DNA of 64,000 nucleotides from Bdellovibrionota bacterium (GTDB lineage Bacteria > Bdellovibrionota_G > JALEGL01 > DATDPG01): assembly GCA_035292885.1 (NCBI GenBank), contig DATDPG010000076.1, positions 1 to 64,000 of the forward strand. The letters run 5' to 3'. A program made the translations under genes and the position numbers. Below the pieces are notes generated by a model, which was not told the origin of the DNA, searched no databases, and saw only the letters and a program-made list of their open reading frames with translations. Shown in pieces: positions 50,693 to 59,142 of this stretch. Each line of letters starts with the position of its first letter. The first letter of the stretch is position 1.

Positions 50693-51765
50693 ACCCCGGC
50701 TTTTGGGGAAAGAAGTCCGTCTTCATCACCGGGCATACGGGGTTCAAGGGTAGCTGGATCTCTCTTTGGCTTCGTCGCCTCGGTGCCGAGGTGACAGGCT
50801 ATTCTCTCCCTCCCCCCACACAACCAAACCTCTTTAGCGATTCGAACCTCGTGAAGGAGATGGATTCCATTACGGGTGACGTCCGCGATCTGCCAGCTCT
50901 CGAATCCGCCGTCTCCAAAGCACGGCCCGAAGTTCTGATTCATTTGGCCGCCCAGGCATTGGTTCGAACCTCTTATACCGATCCCCTCGACACGATTTCC
51001 ACGAATGTCATGGGCACGGCGAACGTTTTGGACGTTTGCCGTCGAACTCCGTCCCTTCGGGCGGCGCTGATTGTTACGACGGACAAGTGTTACGAAGACA
51101 ACCCGGCGAAGCGGCCCTATGCGGAGACGGCTCCGCTCGGCGGGAAGGACCCCTATTCAGCCAGCAAGGCCGCTGCAGAAATCGTAACGGCGTCGTATCG
51201 GAATTCGTATTTCAACGGAACTCAATTTCCGAAATCCCCAGCCATCGCAACATGCAGGGCCGGGAACATCATCGGCGGCGGGGACTGGGCCCAGGATCGT
51301 CTGATTCCGGATCTTGTACGCGCTTTTCAACAGAAACGCCCGGCACCCATTCGCAACCCGCATGCTGTTCGTCCCTGGCAGTTTGTCCTCGACGCGCTCC
51401 GCGGATATCTCATTCTGGCGGAAAAGGCGTTCACAATCGGCGCGTCCTTTGCGGAAAGTTGGAATTTTGGCCCCTCATCGGAAGAGAGCAGTAAGCCGGT
51501 GGGATGGATGGCGACTGAATTCGGTCGCCACTTCGATCCTCCCATTCAATGGCAGACGGATACGGCGAAACACCCCCATGAAGCAAAAACGCTCGAGCTG
51601 GACAGCTCCAAAGCCCGGGCGCGACTCGAGTGGAAAACCCAACTTACGATTCCCGAAATTCTCCAATGGACGGCGGAATGGTATCGCGACTCGTGGACGA
51701 CTCGAGACGCCAAAACCATTTCCGAAAAGCAGATCCAACGCTATGAGAAACTAAAAAATGCCTGA
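50689..51765 (+). CDS. rfbG: CDP-glucose 4,6-dehydratase
   Basis: 358 aa from ATG 50689. The short-chain dehydrogenase nucleotide motif is VFITGHTGFKGSWISLWL, typical of RfbG; the catalytic YxxxK is PYSASKAAAE, and TTDKCYEDN supplies the Thr/Asp. It converts CDP-glucose to CDP-4-keto-6-deoxyglucose, the branch point for CDP-dideoxysugars and C-branched sugars. The following RfbH-type 3-dehydrase of the abequose/tyvelose route is absent, so the pathway must diverge here. It overlaps the next gene by 8 nt. Confidence 0.96.
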   Translation: MNPGFWGKKSVFITGHTGFKGSWISLWLRRLGAEVTGYSLPPPTQPNLFSDSNLVKEMDSITGDVRDLPALESAVSKARPEVLIHLAAQALVRTSYTDPLDTISTNVMGTANVLDVCRRTPSLRAALIVTTDKCYEDNPAKRPYAETAPLGGKDPYSASKAAAEIVTASYRNSYFNGTQFPKSPAIATCRAGNIIGGGDWAQDRLIPDLVRAFQQKRPAPIRNPHAVRPWQFVLDALRGYLILAEKAFTIGASFAESWNFGPSSEESSKPVGWMATEFGRHFDPPIQWQTDTAKHPHEAKTLELDSSKARARLEWKTQLTIPEILQWTAEWYRDSWTTRDAKTISEKQIQRYEKLKNA

Positions 51766-53002
51766 GGCGGCCCCGCCCAAATGCCGACTCTGCCGGCAAA
51801 TTCTCCGCACGACTTTTTGTGATCTCGGATCGGCCCCATTGGCTAACTCGCTCGTAGCGCCGCAGGACTCCCAGAAGAAGGAAGCGTTTTTCCCATTGCG
51901 CGTATACGTATGCGACCATTGTCTCTTGGTTCAGCTCGAAGAATTCCAGAGTCCCAACAAAATTTTCTCCTCTTATCCCTACTTTTCTTCGTATTCGGCC
52001 ACGTGGGTAGAACATGCGAAGAAATTTGCTCAAAATACCGCGCGGCGCTTCGGTCTCGCAGCGACCAGTCTTGTCATCGAAATCGGAAGCAACGACGGTT
52101 ACCTGCTTACCCATTTTCGCGAACTTGGTGTGCCCTCTCTCGGCATCGAACCCGCCTCGAACGTGGCGGATGTCGCTCGATCCAATGGAATCGAGACGAT
52201 TTCCGAATTTTTCGGCTCGGCGTTGGCCTCCAAACTCGTGCAACAAAAGACCCGTGCCGATTTGGTGGTCGCCAATAACGTCATGGCCCACGTTCCCGAT
52301 CTCCTGGATTTTGTCCGAGGCCTCGCAATCATCCTCGCCCCGGACGGAGTGATCAGTATCGAGTTCCCCCACCTTCTCCGCTTGATCCAAGATGTTCAAT
52401 TCGACACGATTTATCACGAGCATTTTTCCTACTTCTCGCTTCGCTCCACCGAGGAAGCTCTGCGCACTTCCGGCCTTCGTGTGTTCGATGCGGAAGAACT
52501 CGGGACACACGGCGGCTCGTTGCGTATTTATGCCTGCCATAACGGAAGCGGCCACTCCACAACTTCCGAACGACTGGAGCTTTTGCGACATGAAGAAAAG
52601 AGAATGGGTCTGGACCAGCTGAGTACGTATGCGGGGTTCGAGGATCGAGTCCGCAGATTGAAACGCGAACTTCTAGCCCTCCTGGACACCCTTAAGCGCG
52701 AAGGAAAGACGATTGTCGGATATGGGGCCGCCGCGAAAGGAAGCACCCTGTTGAACTACTGCGGTATCCGTACAAACTACTTGGAGTACATCGTCGATCG
52801 CAATCCTCACAAACAGGGGAATCTCTTGCCGGGCGTGCACATTCCTATTGTTCCGCCTCAAAAAATATTCGAGACCCAGCCCGATTATCTGCTCATTCTG
52901 CCTTGGAATATCGCCTCCGAAATTACATCCCAGATGAGCGACATTCGAAAATGGGGAGGACGATTCATTATCCCCGTACCTCGTCCGACCGTGATGCCAT
53001 GA
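51758..53002 (+). CDS. Zinc-binding SAM-dependent sugar C-methyltransferase (NovU/TylC3-like)
   Basis: 414 aa. The N-terminus has a zinc-knuckle pair CRLC...CDLGSAPLANSLV and VCDHC, followed by the methyltransferase core with LVIEIGSNDGYLLTHF. The C-terminal domain has GYGAAAKGSTLLNYCGI and PWNIASEI. This three-domain layout is that of C-methyltransferases that put a methyl on C-3 of 4-keto-6-deoxysugars (NovU, TylC3). It overlaps both neighbours and is flanked by a 4,6-dehydratase and a 3,5-epimerase-like gene, as expected for such a branch. Confidence 0.92.
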   Translation: MPEAAPPKCRLCRQILRTTFCDLGSAPLANSLVAPQDSQKKEAFFPLRVYVCDHCLLVQLEEFQSPNKIFSSYPYFSSYSATWVEHAKKFAQNTARRFGLAATSLVIEIGSNDGYLLTHFRELGVPSLGIEPASNVADVARSNGIETISEFFGSALASKLVQQKTRADLVVANNVMAHVPDLLDFVRGLAIILAPDGVISIEFPHLLRLIQDVQFDTIYHEHFSYFSLRSTEEALRTSGLRVFDAEELGTHGGSLRIYACHNGSGHSTTSERLELLRHEEKRMGLDQLSTYAGFEDRVRRLKRELLALLDTLKREGKTIVGYGAAAKGSTLLNYCGIRTNYLEYIVDRNPHKQGNLLPGVHIPIVPPQKIFETQPDYLLILPWNIASEITSQMSDIRKWGGRFIIPVPRPTVMP

Positions 53003-53529
53003 AGTTCAAGAAGACAACGCTCGATGGGCTTTGGTCGATTTCTCCAGAACCTCGAGTCGATGACCGGGGGTTTTTTGCACGCACCTTTTGCGCCAAGGAA
53101 TTTTCGGAGAACGGCCTGGAGAACCGACTTGTTCAGACGAATCTATCCTATAACAACAAACGGGGTTTGATCCGAGGCCTTCATTACCAATCCGAACCAT
53201 ATGAGGAAGCGAAATGCGTCTCGTGCGTTAGAGGCGCGATTTTCGACGTCGCCGTCGATTTGCGTCCCGGTTCGAGGACGTATCTTCATTGGTACGGGGT
53301 CGACCTCGACGCCGAACAGTCCAACATGCTCTATGTCCCAAAGGGATTTGCTCACGGATTCCAAACGCTTCAGAACGATGCGTTGGTTCTCTATTACATC
53401 TCCGAATTCTATCGTCCGGAACTTCAGCGCGGCATTCCCTGGAACGACGCCACCCTCAAGATATCTTGGCCGATTCCCAACCCCACGCTGTCGGATCGCG
53501 ATCGGAATTTTTCTCCCCTCCAGCCATGA
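52999..53529 (+). CDS. dTDP-4-dehydrorhamnose 3,5-epimerase-like sugar epimerase
   Basis: 176 aa from ATG 52999 (ATGA overlap). The RmlC cupin motifs are complete: DDRGFFARTFCAKEF, RGLHYQSEP (catalytic His), KCVSCVRGAIFDVAVDLR, and YVPKGFAHGFQTL. It should epimerise C-3 and/or C-5 of a 4-keto-6-deoxysugar; because the neighbours are CDP-specific, the substrate is probably the CDP (C-methylated) sugar rather than dTDP. This substrate reassignment is inferred from operon context. Confidence 0.9.
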   Translation: MKFKKTTLDGLWSISPEPRVDDRGFFARTFCAKEFSENGLENRLVQTNLSYNNKRGLIRGLHYQSEPYEEAKCVSCVRGAIFDVAVDLRPGSRTYLHWYGVDLDAEQSNMLYVPKGFAHGFQTLQNDALVLYYISEFYRPELQRGIPWNDATLKISWPIPNPTLSDRDRNFSPLQP

Positions 53530-54449
53530 GGAAAATCCTCGTCACGGGCGCAAACGGCTTTATCGGACGTCATCTGAAGCCAATTCTGGAAAAGGAGGGA
53601 TGTGAAATACACGCACTTTCCAGGTACCCCCTCGATTCAGAACACCCCGGGGTTAAATGGTATCCCTTCGATTTGCTCACAGGGAAACAGGATCAGCTCA
53701 AGGAGATCATCCAACGAATCGCCCCCACGGAACTCGTTCACCTCGCTTGGTGCACACAGCCCGGAGCCTTCTGGTCCGCCAACGAGAACCTCGTGTGGGT
53801 GGATTCAAGTTTGAATCTCGTTAGAGCCTTCGTATCAGCTGGCGGTAAACGAATACTCGTGACCGGGAGTTGCGCCGAATATCGGTGGAGCGACCAACTG
53901 ATGGACGAAGGCGCAACCCCCCTCGAACCGCGCACGCTTTACGGCCAGTGTAAGAATCGCTTTCGGTCCGCCGCAAAAGAGATTTGCAATGCCGATGGCA
54001 TCGAATTGGCATGGGTTCGGCTATTCAACATGTACGGCCCGCACGAGCATCCAAAACGCCTTGTGAGCTCCGTCATTCAAACACTTTTGTCGGGAAACGT
54101 GGCGACCTGCTCGTCGGGAACTCAGACTCGCGACTTCACTTACATTGAAGATGTGGCCCAGGCCCTCTGCGACATCCTCTCTAGTAAATTCGTCGGAGCC
54201 GTGAATTTCGGTTCGGGTCAGCGTTTTACTGTTCGTCACGTGGTCGAACGAATCGCCGGGATTTTGGGGGCTGTGGACAGGGTCCGATTCGGGGACACGG
54301 TCCCTGCAGGAGAACCGTTATATCTCGTGCCTTCGCTCGACCGCCTCCATGAGATTACCGATTGGTCTCCTCGACACGATCTCGAAACAGGCCTCGCTCA
54401 TACTATAAATTGGTGGCAGAATCATTCGTCCGATGCGCCTCGTCATTGA
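53526..54449 (+). CDS. NAD-dependent sugar epimerase/reductase
   Basis: 307 aa from ATG 53526 (ATGA overlap). The extended short-chain dehydrogenase fold is shown by ILVTGANGFIGRHLKP, the catalytic TLYGQCKNRF (YxxxK), and RLFNMYGPHEHPKRLVSSV. In this position it most likely reduces the 4-keto group to finish the CDP-6-deoxysugar, as 4-ketoreductases do in the NovU-type routes. An epimerase activity cannot be excluded. It overlaps the CmcI-type gene by 17 nt. Confidence 0.88.
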   Translation: MRKILVTGANGFIGRHLKPILEKEGCEIHALSRYPLDSEHPGVKWYPFDLLTGKQDQLKEIIQRIAPTELVHLAWCTQPGAFWSANENLVWVDSSLNLVRAFVSAGGKRILVTGSCAEYRWSDQLMDEGATPLEPRTLYGQCKNRFRSAAKEICNADGIELAWVRLFNMYGPHEHPKRLVSSVIQTLLSGNVATCSSGTQTRDFTYIEDVAQALCDILSSKFVGAVNFGSGQRFTVRHVVERIAGILGAVDRVRFGDTVPAGEPLYLVPSLDRLHEITDWSPRHDLETGLAHTINWWQNHSSDAPRH

Positions 54450-55200
54450 CACGGATCGTCGCACAATTACTCGCGAGGCAGGCGGGGAAAGCCGAACGGT
54501 TCCGCTTTATTCCCAAGAAGCTCTTGAGTGGCTTTCACAACAATGGTTGCGCGTCGGGTGGGATCAAAAGTACACGTATACGTTCAGTTGGTTCGGCCGG
54601 CCGATCATCCAACTCCCCGAAGATATTGTCCGAACACAAGAAGTCATCTTCCAGCTGCGTCCGGATCTTATTATTGAGACGGGCGTGGCCCACGGAGGAT
54701 CTCTTGTGCTTTACGCAAGCCTCCTTAAAGCCATCGGGAACGGCCATGTCGTCGGGATTGACATAGAAATTCGTCCCCATAATCGCAAGGCTATCGAAAA
54801 ACACGAATTGGCCTCGATGATCACCCTTTTGGAAGGAAGTTCGACGGACAAAACCATTGTCCAGCAAGCCAAGGACCTTGCCAAGGGTGCCCGTACCGTC
54901 CTCGTGTTCCTCGACTCAAATCATTCAAAGAAACACGTATTGGAAGAGCTCGAAGCCTACAGCCCGTTCGTATCGCTCGGTTCTTACATCGTGGCGACCG
55001 ACGGAATCATGAAGGACCTTACGGACGTACCCCGCGGGAACTCTTCTTGGATAAGCGACAATCCGTACGAGGCGGCCGCCGAATTCGTCAAGGAGCACCC
55101 TGCCTTTCGAATCGAGCGGCCGAAGCCCCCCTTCTCGGAAAGCAACCTCGATATCGAAGTTACGCATTGGCCGGGGGCGTGGATTAAGAGAGTCTCCTGA
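54433..55200 (+). CDS. CmcI-family methyltransferase (cephalosporin hydroxylase family)
   Basis: 255 aa. The signature block IIETGVAHGGSLVLYASLL, then VVGIDIEIRPHNRKAIE and LVFLDSNHSKKHVLEEL, is that of the CmcI/RhmM group of SAM O-methyltransferases, which use metal held by Asp and His. Members methylate sugar hydroxyls in surface glycans. It overlaps the sugar reductase by 17 nt, so O-methylation of the deoxysugar is a reasonable guess. The annotation name 'cephalosporin hydroxylase' is historical and misleading. Confidence 0.88.
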   Translation: MRLVIDTDRRTITREAGGESRTVPLYSQEALEWLSQQWLRVGWDQKYTYTFSWFGRPIIQLPEDIVRTQEVIFQLRPDLIIETGVAHGGSLVLYASLLKAIGNGHVVGIDIEIRPHNRKAIEKHELASMITLLEGSSTDKTIVQQAKDLAKGARTVLVFLDSNHSKKHVLEELEAYSPFVSLGSYIVATDGIMKDLTDVPRGNSSWISDNPYEAAAEFVKEHPAFRIERPKPPFSESNLDIEVTHWPGAWIKRVS

Positions 55201-55238
55201 AAGAACGATTAAAAACATTCTTTCAACGTTTTCCGCTT

Positions 55239-56405
55239 TTGGTCAGCTTCGTCCGTTGGCTTCGAAAGGCGGAATTCGAATGTTACACCGCCTTGGCCCG
55301 CGTTCTCTTCCACTTTGTGAACCGTCGCGAGCTTTTTGAAGGTAGAAAATATGACGTCCGGTTCTTTGGCGATGCAGAAACCATCTCCGGTACGCACGCC
55401 ACATGGAAAAAGATTGGACTCGAACGCCCGTTTTATTGGGAACGTCTTTTTCAAAAGCCGCTCACTCTCCATCGCCCCTTTTTCGTCGTTCTGCCTCGCG
55501 GCGAATTGGTCGGGAAAAAGGCGGTTGCCCTGGATCCATCGGGAAACATCCTTCTTGAATCCACCGTTTTTCAGATGGAGTATTTTCGAAAAACCTACGA
55601 CGCTCGTTTCATTCTTCGACGGCGGCGAATCGAAGCGATTGAATTCCCCTTTCCGGCGATCAGCCTAGTCTCTTGGCACGAACGCTCTTACGGCCATTGG
55701 ACAGGCGAAGCTCTGGCGCGCTTTCTCGCCTATCCGGAGGTCGAAAAGGCGTTCGGCCGGGATGTCCGGGTCGTTATTAGTGGAACGCCTTACCCATTCC
55801 AGCGTGACACGTTGACCGAGCTCTTTGGAATTCGGCCCGAGCAGTTTCTGCCGTGGGCCTATACGCGGGCGGTTTTTAAGAAGCTCATCGTGCCCGGATA
55901 CCGGCATCGGAGAGACGCCGAAACGATGAACAGCGACGTCAACTCCCTTGAAGCCTACCGCGAGCTCCACAGGCGATCAAAAGCGATCCCGGTCACCGGT
56001 ACTTTTCCGAAAAACTTCATCATTAATCGGCAGCCGATCCATGGCCGCAGCATTTTGAACATTGATCACTTGCATGACGCCCTTTCAGACCTCGACTTCA
56101 CCGTCCTCGATACGGAAGGGATGCCGTTTCGAGATGAGGTGGGCTTATTTCGAAACGCGGAGAAAGTCGTTTTGGTTCACGGATCCGCATTTCCAAATCT
56201 TATCTATTCGGACCACGCCCGAGTGATCGATCTTTTGCCCGGTGGATTCGAATGGGATCAAAGCCAATTGTTCTTCTACCAGATCTCCCGCGCGCTCGGT
56301 CTAATACATCACGTGGTTCCCATCGGTCCGATCAAAACCCGGGATAATGTTAGGTTAACTTCCGAAGAAATTGGAAGAATCCGAAAGGCATGCGCTGAAA
56401 TTTGA
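55239..56405 (+). CDS. Glycosyltransferase family 61-like protein
   Basis: 388 aa from GTG 55239; the frame is open back to the previous stop, and CTG 55197 overlapping it is another possible start. GT61-type motifs: ISLVSWHERSYGHWTGEALARF near the middle and KVVLVHGSAFPNLIYSD at the C-terminus, parallel to the usual HW-x-E and GAGL-TN motifs. These enzymes add sugars such as xylose or GlcNAc. It is the last gene of the CDP-sugar run and meets a convergent membrane-protein gene at 56406. Confidence 0.72.
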   Translation: MVSFVRWLRKAEFECYTALARVLFHFVNRRELFEGRKYDVRFFGDAETISGTHATWKKIGLERPFYWERLFQKPLTLHRPFFVVLPRGELVGKKAVALDPSGNILLESTVFQMEYFRKTYDARFILRRRRIEAIEFPFPAISLVSWHERSYGHWTGEALARFLAYPEVEKAFGRDVRVVISGTPYPFQRDTLTELFGIRPEQFLPWAYTRAVFKKLIVPGYRHRRDAETMNSDVNSLEAYRELHRRSKAIPVTGTFPKNFIINRQPIHGRSILNIDHLHDALSDLDFTVLDTEGMPFRDEVGLFRNAEKVVLVHGSAFPNLIYSDHARVIDLLPGGFEWDQSQLFFYQISRALGLIHHVVPIGPIKTRDNVRLTSEEIGRIRKACAEI

Positions 56406-58319
56406 TTAGGGACCCACTGAACCACTAGAGCGTATTTGCTCGTCAAGAATACCCAACTTCAAAAACTCATGTGGCTCGTAGAGTTGGCCGTCATACATCA
56501 CACGATCCATCGGTCGTAGCCTGAAATAATGATCGTACGTTTCGAGATTGGGCCGTTTGTCTCCATAGAGCGGCAACAGACGATAAATATAAAGAAGGTA
56601 CTCGCGAGTCTCCTTTGTTCCTTTTGTCGCAAAATACTTAAACGGAGAGATCGGTTCGATATCCATCCCCGCGGCGAGATATCCAAGCTTGTTTCCTGGA
56701 ACGTAAATGAGGGGCTGAAACCACTTCACGTCGTACGTCTCGACCTCCCTTTGGGTTAAAACGTATCCTATTCGAATCCTGCGCCCTTCCCGGGCGAGAT
56801 CCGTTACGATTCGAGCCGTCTCCGGCTCGATCGAGTGCCGCGCGGCATAGACGTGCCCTAAACTTTGACTCCAGTCGACATCGAATCCCCACATCGAATG
56901 AGTCGAAGTTATGACGGCGATAAAGCATGTTCCGATCACGGTCGCCGCCATCGAACGTTTCGAGTTCAAGGTTAGGCGTGAAATCATCGGTATAAGCGCA
57001 TACCAACAGGCCACGTATCCGATGTACGGAAATTGATAGGTATTTTCGTTCGTCGGTACGGCCTGAAAAACCGCAATCCCCGCGGCGGTCAGAAAAAGTG
57101 ACATCCATAGAGCAGGGCCAAATGTTTCGTGTTCAACACTATTTTTGCGTTCGAACCACTTCACGAGGACCCAGGCCAGGCCAACGAAAAGCGTGACCCG
57201 AGCCATGAGGGAAAAACTGATCCAAAGAATCGGCTTGGAAAGTCGAAGCCACCCCAGGACGATGGAGCTTAATGAAGGCATAGCATCCAGGTTCGTAACT
57301 TTCGCTTGGGTGACTTTATAAAAAAGTGCAATGTACGCGGCGTTCAATATTGTGGCCGCCAGAATTTTTATCATGAAATGATCACGGTCTTTTCCTCGAA
57401 CGACACGGTACGCGGCGTACAAAAAGATCCCTGTGAATACGGCGGGGGCCGTCGTGATCGACACAACCGGAAGGTAGAGCAGACACAAAAGAGCAGACCG
57501 AACGTCGTTGACGCCCAATCGCCCGAAAACGGGCACCAAGAAAAGAACGTACGTTAAAAAATTAGGTCGTATCCATACGTCCGCGTAGATCGGCCAAAAG
57601 TCGCTTCCAATATTAAGGGCGTGCCACGTTTGCGTCAGCGAAAGAAAAAACGCAACGCTTCCGGCGGCCGCCCATTGTCCAATTGTCTTTGGTCGCACGA
57701 GAATGACGATTCCGAGAAGACCTAGGGCTTGCAGCCAAGCATAGACGCCGTGAATCAATACGACGGACTCCGGCATCCGGAGACCTTGGTAGAGGATATT
57801 CCCCAGCCAAAATTCGAAATAATGGTACGGAGAGGTTCCAACAAATTCCGGCACAATCTCGTTGAAAAAGTGAAACCAATTCTCAACTCCGTAGACGGAA
57901 AGATCGTGGATCCGTTTGGCGTAGATCAGGACATCATTTTCAATTGTTTCGGGATAGACGTGAAAAAGACGGACAAGGCTCACGAGCAGCATTGTAACCA
58001 TCATCCATAGGAGGAAGCGGCCACCGTCCTGCCAGTGCGGACGCTGAAAAGTCGGCTTTGCATTCGGCGAGAGAAGCCAAACGGAAGCCGCGCTGACAAA
58101 AAAAGCCGTGTGAATGGTGACTCCCTTCGTCACCCACATCGCCCAGACTGTTGTTAGGCCTATGAGCCCGGAAAGAATAACCAGAAACGTCTGTTCGTAT
58201 TTATTTTCGGAACCCCAAGGGAAAATGAACGGCTGCAGAAAACGCCCAAGAAGGAGACTGACCGCGCTTATGAATGTTGCCAAAACCGACAGCCATAAAA
58301 TCTCAAAAACAAATGGCAT
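56406..58319 (-). CDS. Large polytopic membrane protein, function unknown
   Basis: 637 aa with about twelve membrane spans between residues 1 and 480, then a soluble periplasmic-like C-terminal 140 residues. The loop after span 3 or 4 (EIVPEFVGTSPYHYFEFWLG) holds acidic and aromatic residues as in GT-C or Wzy-like enzymes. No family is recognised with confidence. Its place in the polysaccharide locus suggests a flippase, polymerase or GT-C role. It is monocistronic and convergent with the GT61-like gene; its start lacks both a ribosome site and the TAnnnT box. Confidence 0.72.
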   Translation of the reverse strand: MPFVFEILWLSVLATFISAVSLLLGRFLQPFIFPWGSENKYEQTFLVILSGLIGLTTVWAMWVTKGVTIHTAFFVSAASVWLLSPNAKPTFQRPHWQDGGRFLLWMMVTMLLVSLVRLFHVYPETIENDVLIYAKRIHDLSVYGVENWFHFFNEIVPEFVGTSPYHYFEFWLGNILYQGLRMPESVVLIHGVYAWLQALGLLGIVILVRPKTIGQWAAAGSVAFFLSLTQTWHALNIGSDFWPIYADVWIRPNFLTYVLFLVPVFGRLGVNDVRSALLCLLYLPVVSITTAPAVFTGIFLYAAYRVVRGKDRDHFMIKILAATILNAAYIALFYKVTQAKVTNLDAMPSLSSIVLGWLRLSKPILWISFSLMARVTLFVGLAWVLVKWFERKNSVEHETFGPALWMSLFLTAAGIAVFQAVPTNENTYQFPYIGYVACWYALIPMISRLTLNSKRSMAATVIGTCFIAVITSTHSMWGFDVDWSQSLGHVYAARHSIEPETARIVTDLAREGRRIRIGYVLTQREVETYDVKWFQPLIYVPGNKLGYLAAGMDIEPISPFKYFATKGTKETREYLLYIYRLLPLYGDKRPNLETYDHYFRLRPMDRVMYDGQLYEPHEFLKLGILDEQIRSSGSVGP

Positions 58320-58354
58320 AAGAATTCGAATGCGCTCTCATACCCTTATCGTTT

Positions 58355-58382
58355 TTGTTAGACGCTAGCCAATTATTAGGAT
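58355..58382 (+). promoter_or_regulatory. Promoter of the 58.5-kb methyltransferase
   Basis: TTGTTA (58355-58360), a 16-nt spacer and TAGGAT (58377-58382) predict a start near 58389. The gene then has a leader of about 65 nt with GGAGG just before ATG 58456, unlike the leaderless genes. Confidence 0.4.
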
Positions 58383-58455
58383 TCAGTCCGTAGTCCTGGC
58401 CTCCACAAATCGGAAAATACGAGGGCAAGGAATTCGGACGCTCACCGCGGAGGGT

Positions 58456-59136
58456 ATGCTTCCGGACTGCGAGATCTATCTTTCCGGGACATTTTATTCC
58501 TTAGCTGAAATCGGCCGAGGCAAAACGGTTTTGGATATCGGTTGCGGCCACGGATTTAATAAAGAGGTGATCGAAGCAGCCGGAGGGCGTTGGATCGGAA
58601 TCGATCCGTTTCGTGGCGGAGGCCAATCCGCCATCGCCGACGCAATGTTCTTGCCTATAATGGAGAGGTCCATCGACGTTGTGGTCGCGGATTCGGTATT
58701 GGAGCATATTCCCAATCTTTCTCGCGCATTCGCGGAGATCGCTCGTGTCTTGAAACCTGGAGGAAAGTTCGTTGGATACGCGGCTTTTCTGGAACCGTAT
58801 CATGAAATATCGTATTGCCACGTTTCCTATTCGGCGCTGGAATATTTTGCCCTGGAAAGCGGAATGAAATTGCGGAAACTTTTCGGCGGGGGCCGATACG
58901 GTATCGGCGTGCAGATCGCCTCCTTGATCTGGCCGCTCCGCATTCCATTTCTACAAACTCTGGTAAGTGCCTTAATCAATACGCTCCTCCGTTTTAAGTT
59001 GGTTTTTGGATTTTTCTATTTGATTCTGAGGCGCAGACAAGAGCTCTCCGACGCTTGGAAAAAAGCGAAACAGTATTATGTATCTCAAAAGCTGGGTTAC
59101 TCTCAGGGGTTCAGTTTTCTGATTGATAAGCGGTGA
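58456..59136 (+). CDS. Class I SAM-dependent methyltransferase
   Basis: 226 aa. Motif I is VLDIGCGHGFNKEV, the ribose-binding acid is in WIGIDPFRGGG, and VVVADSVLEHIPN is a typical motif II. The C-terminal 60 residues hold a hydrophobic helix pair (IPFLQTLVSALINTLL and FGFFYLIL), so it may be membrane-associated and act on a lipid-linked sugar. GGAGG precedes the ATG. It lies alone between a divergent membrane protein and a convergent asnB. Confidence 0.85.
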   Translation: MLPDCEIYLSGTFYSLAEIGRGKTVLDIGCGHGFNKEVIEAAGGRWIGIDPFRGGGQSAIADAMFLPIMERSIDVVVADSVLEHIPNLSRAFAEIARVLKPGGKFVGYAAFLEPYHEISYCHVSYSALEYFALESGMKLRKLFGGGRYGIGVQIASLIWPLRIPFLQTLVSALINTLLRFKLVFGFFYLILRRRQELSDAWKKAKQYYVSQKLGYSQGFSFLIDKR

Positions 59137-59142
59137 GTGCGG

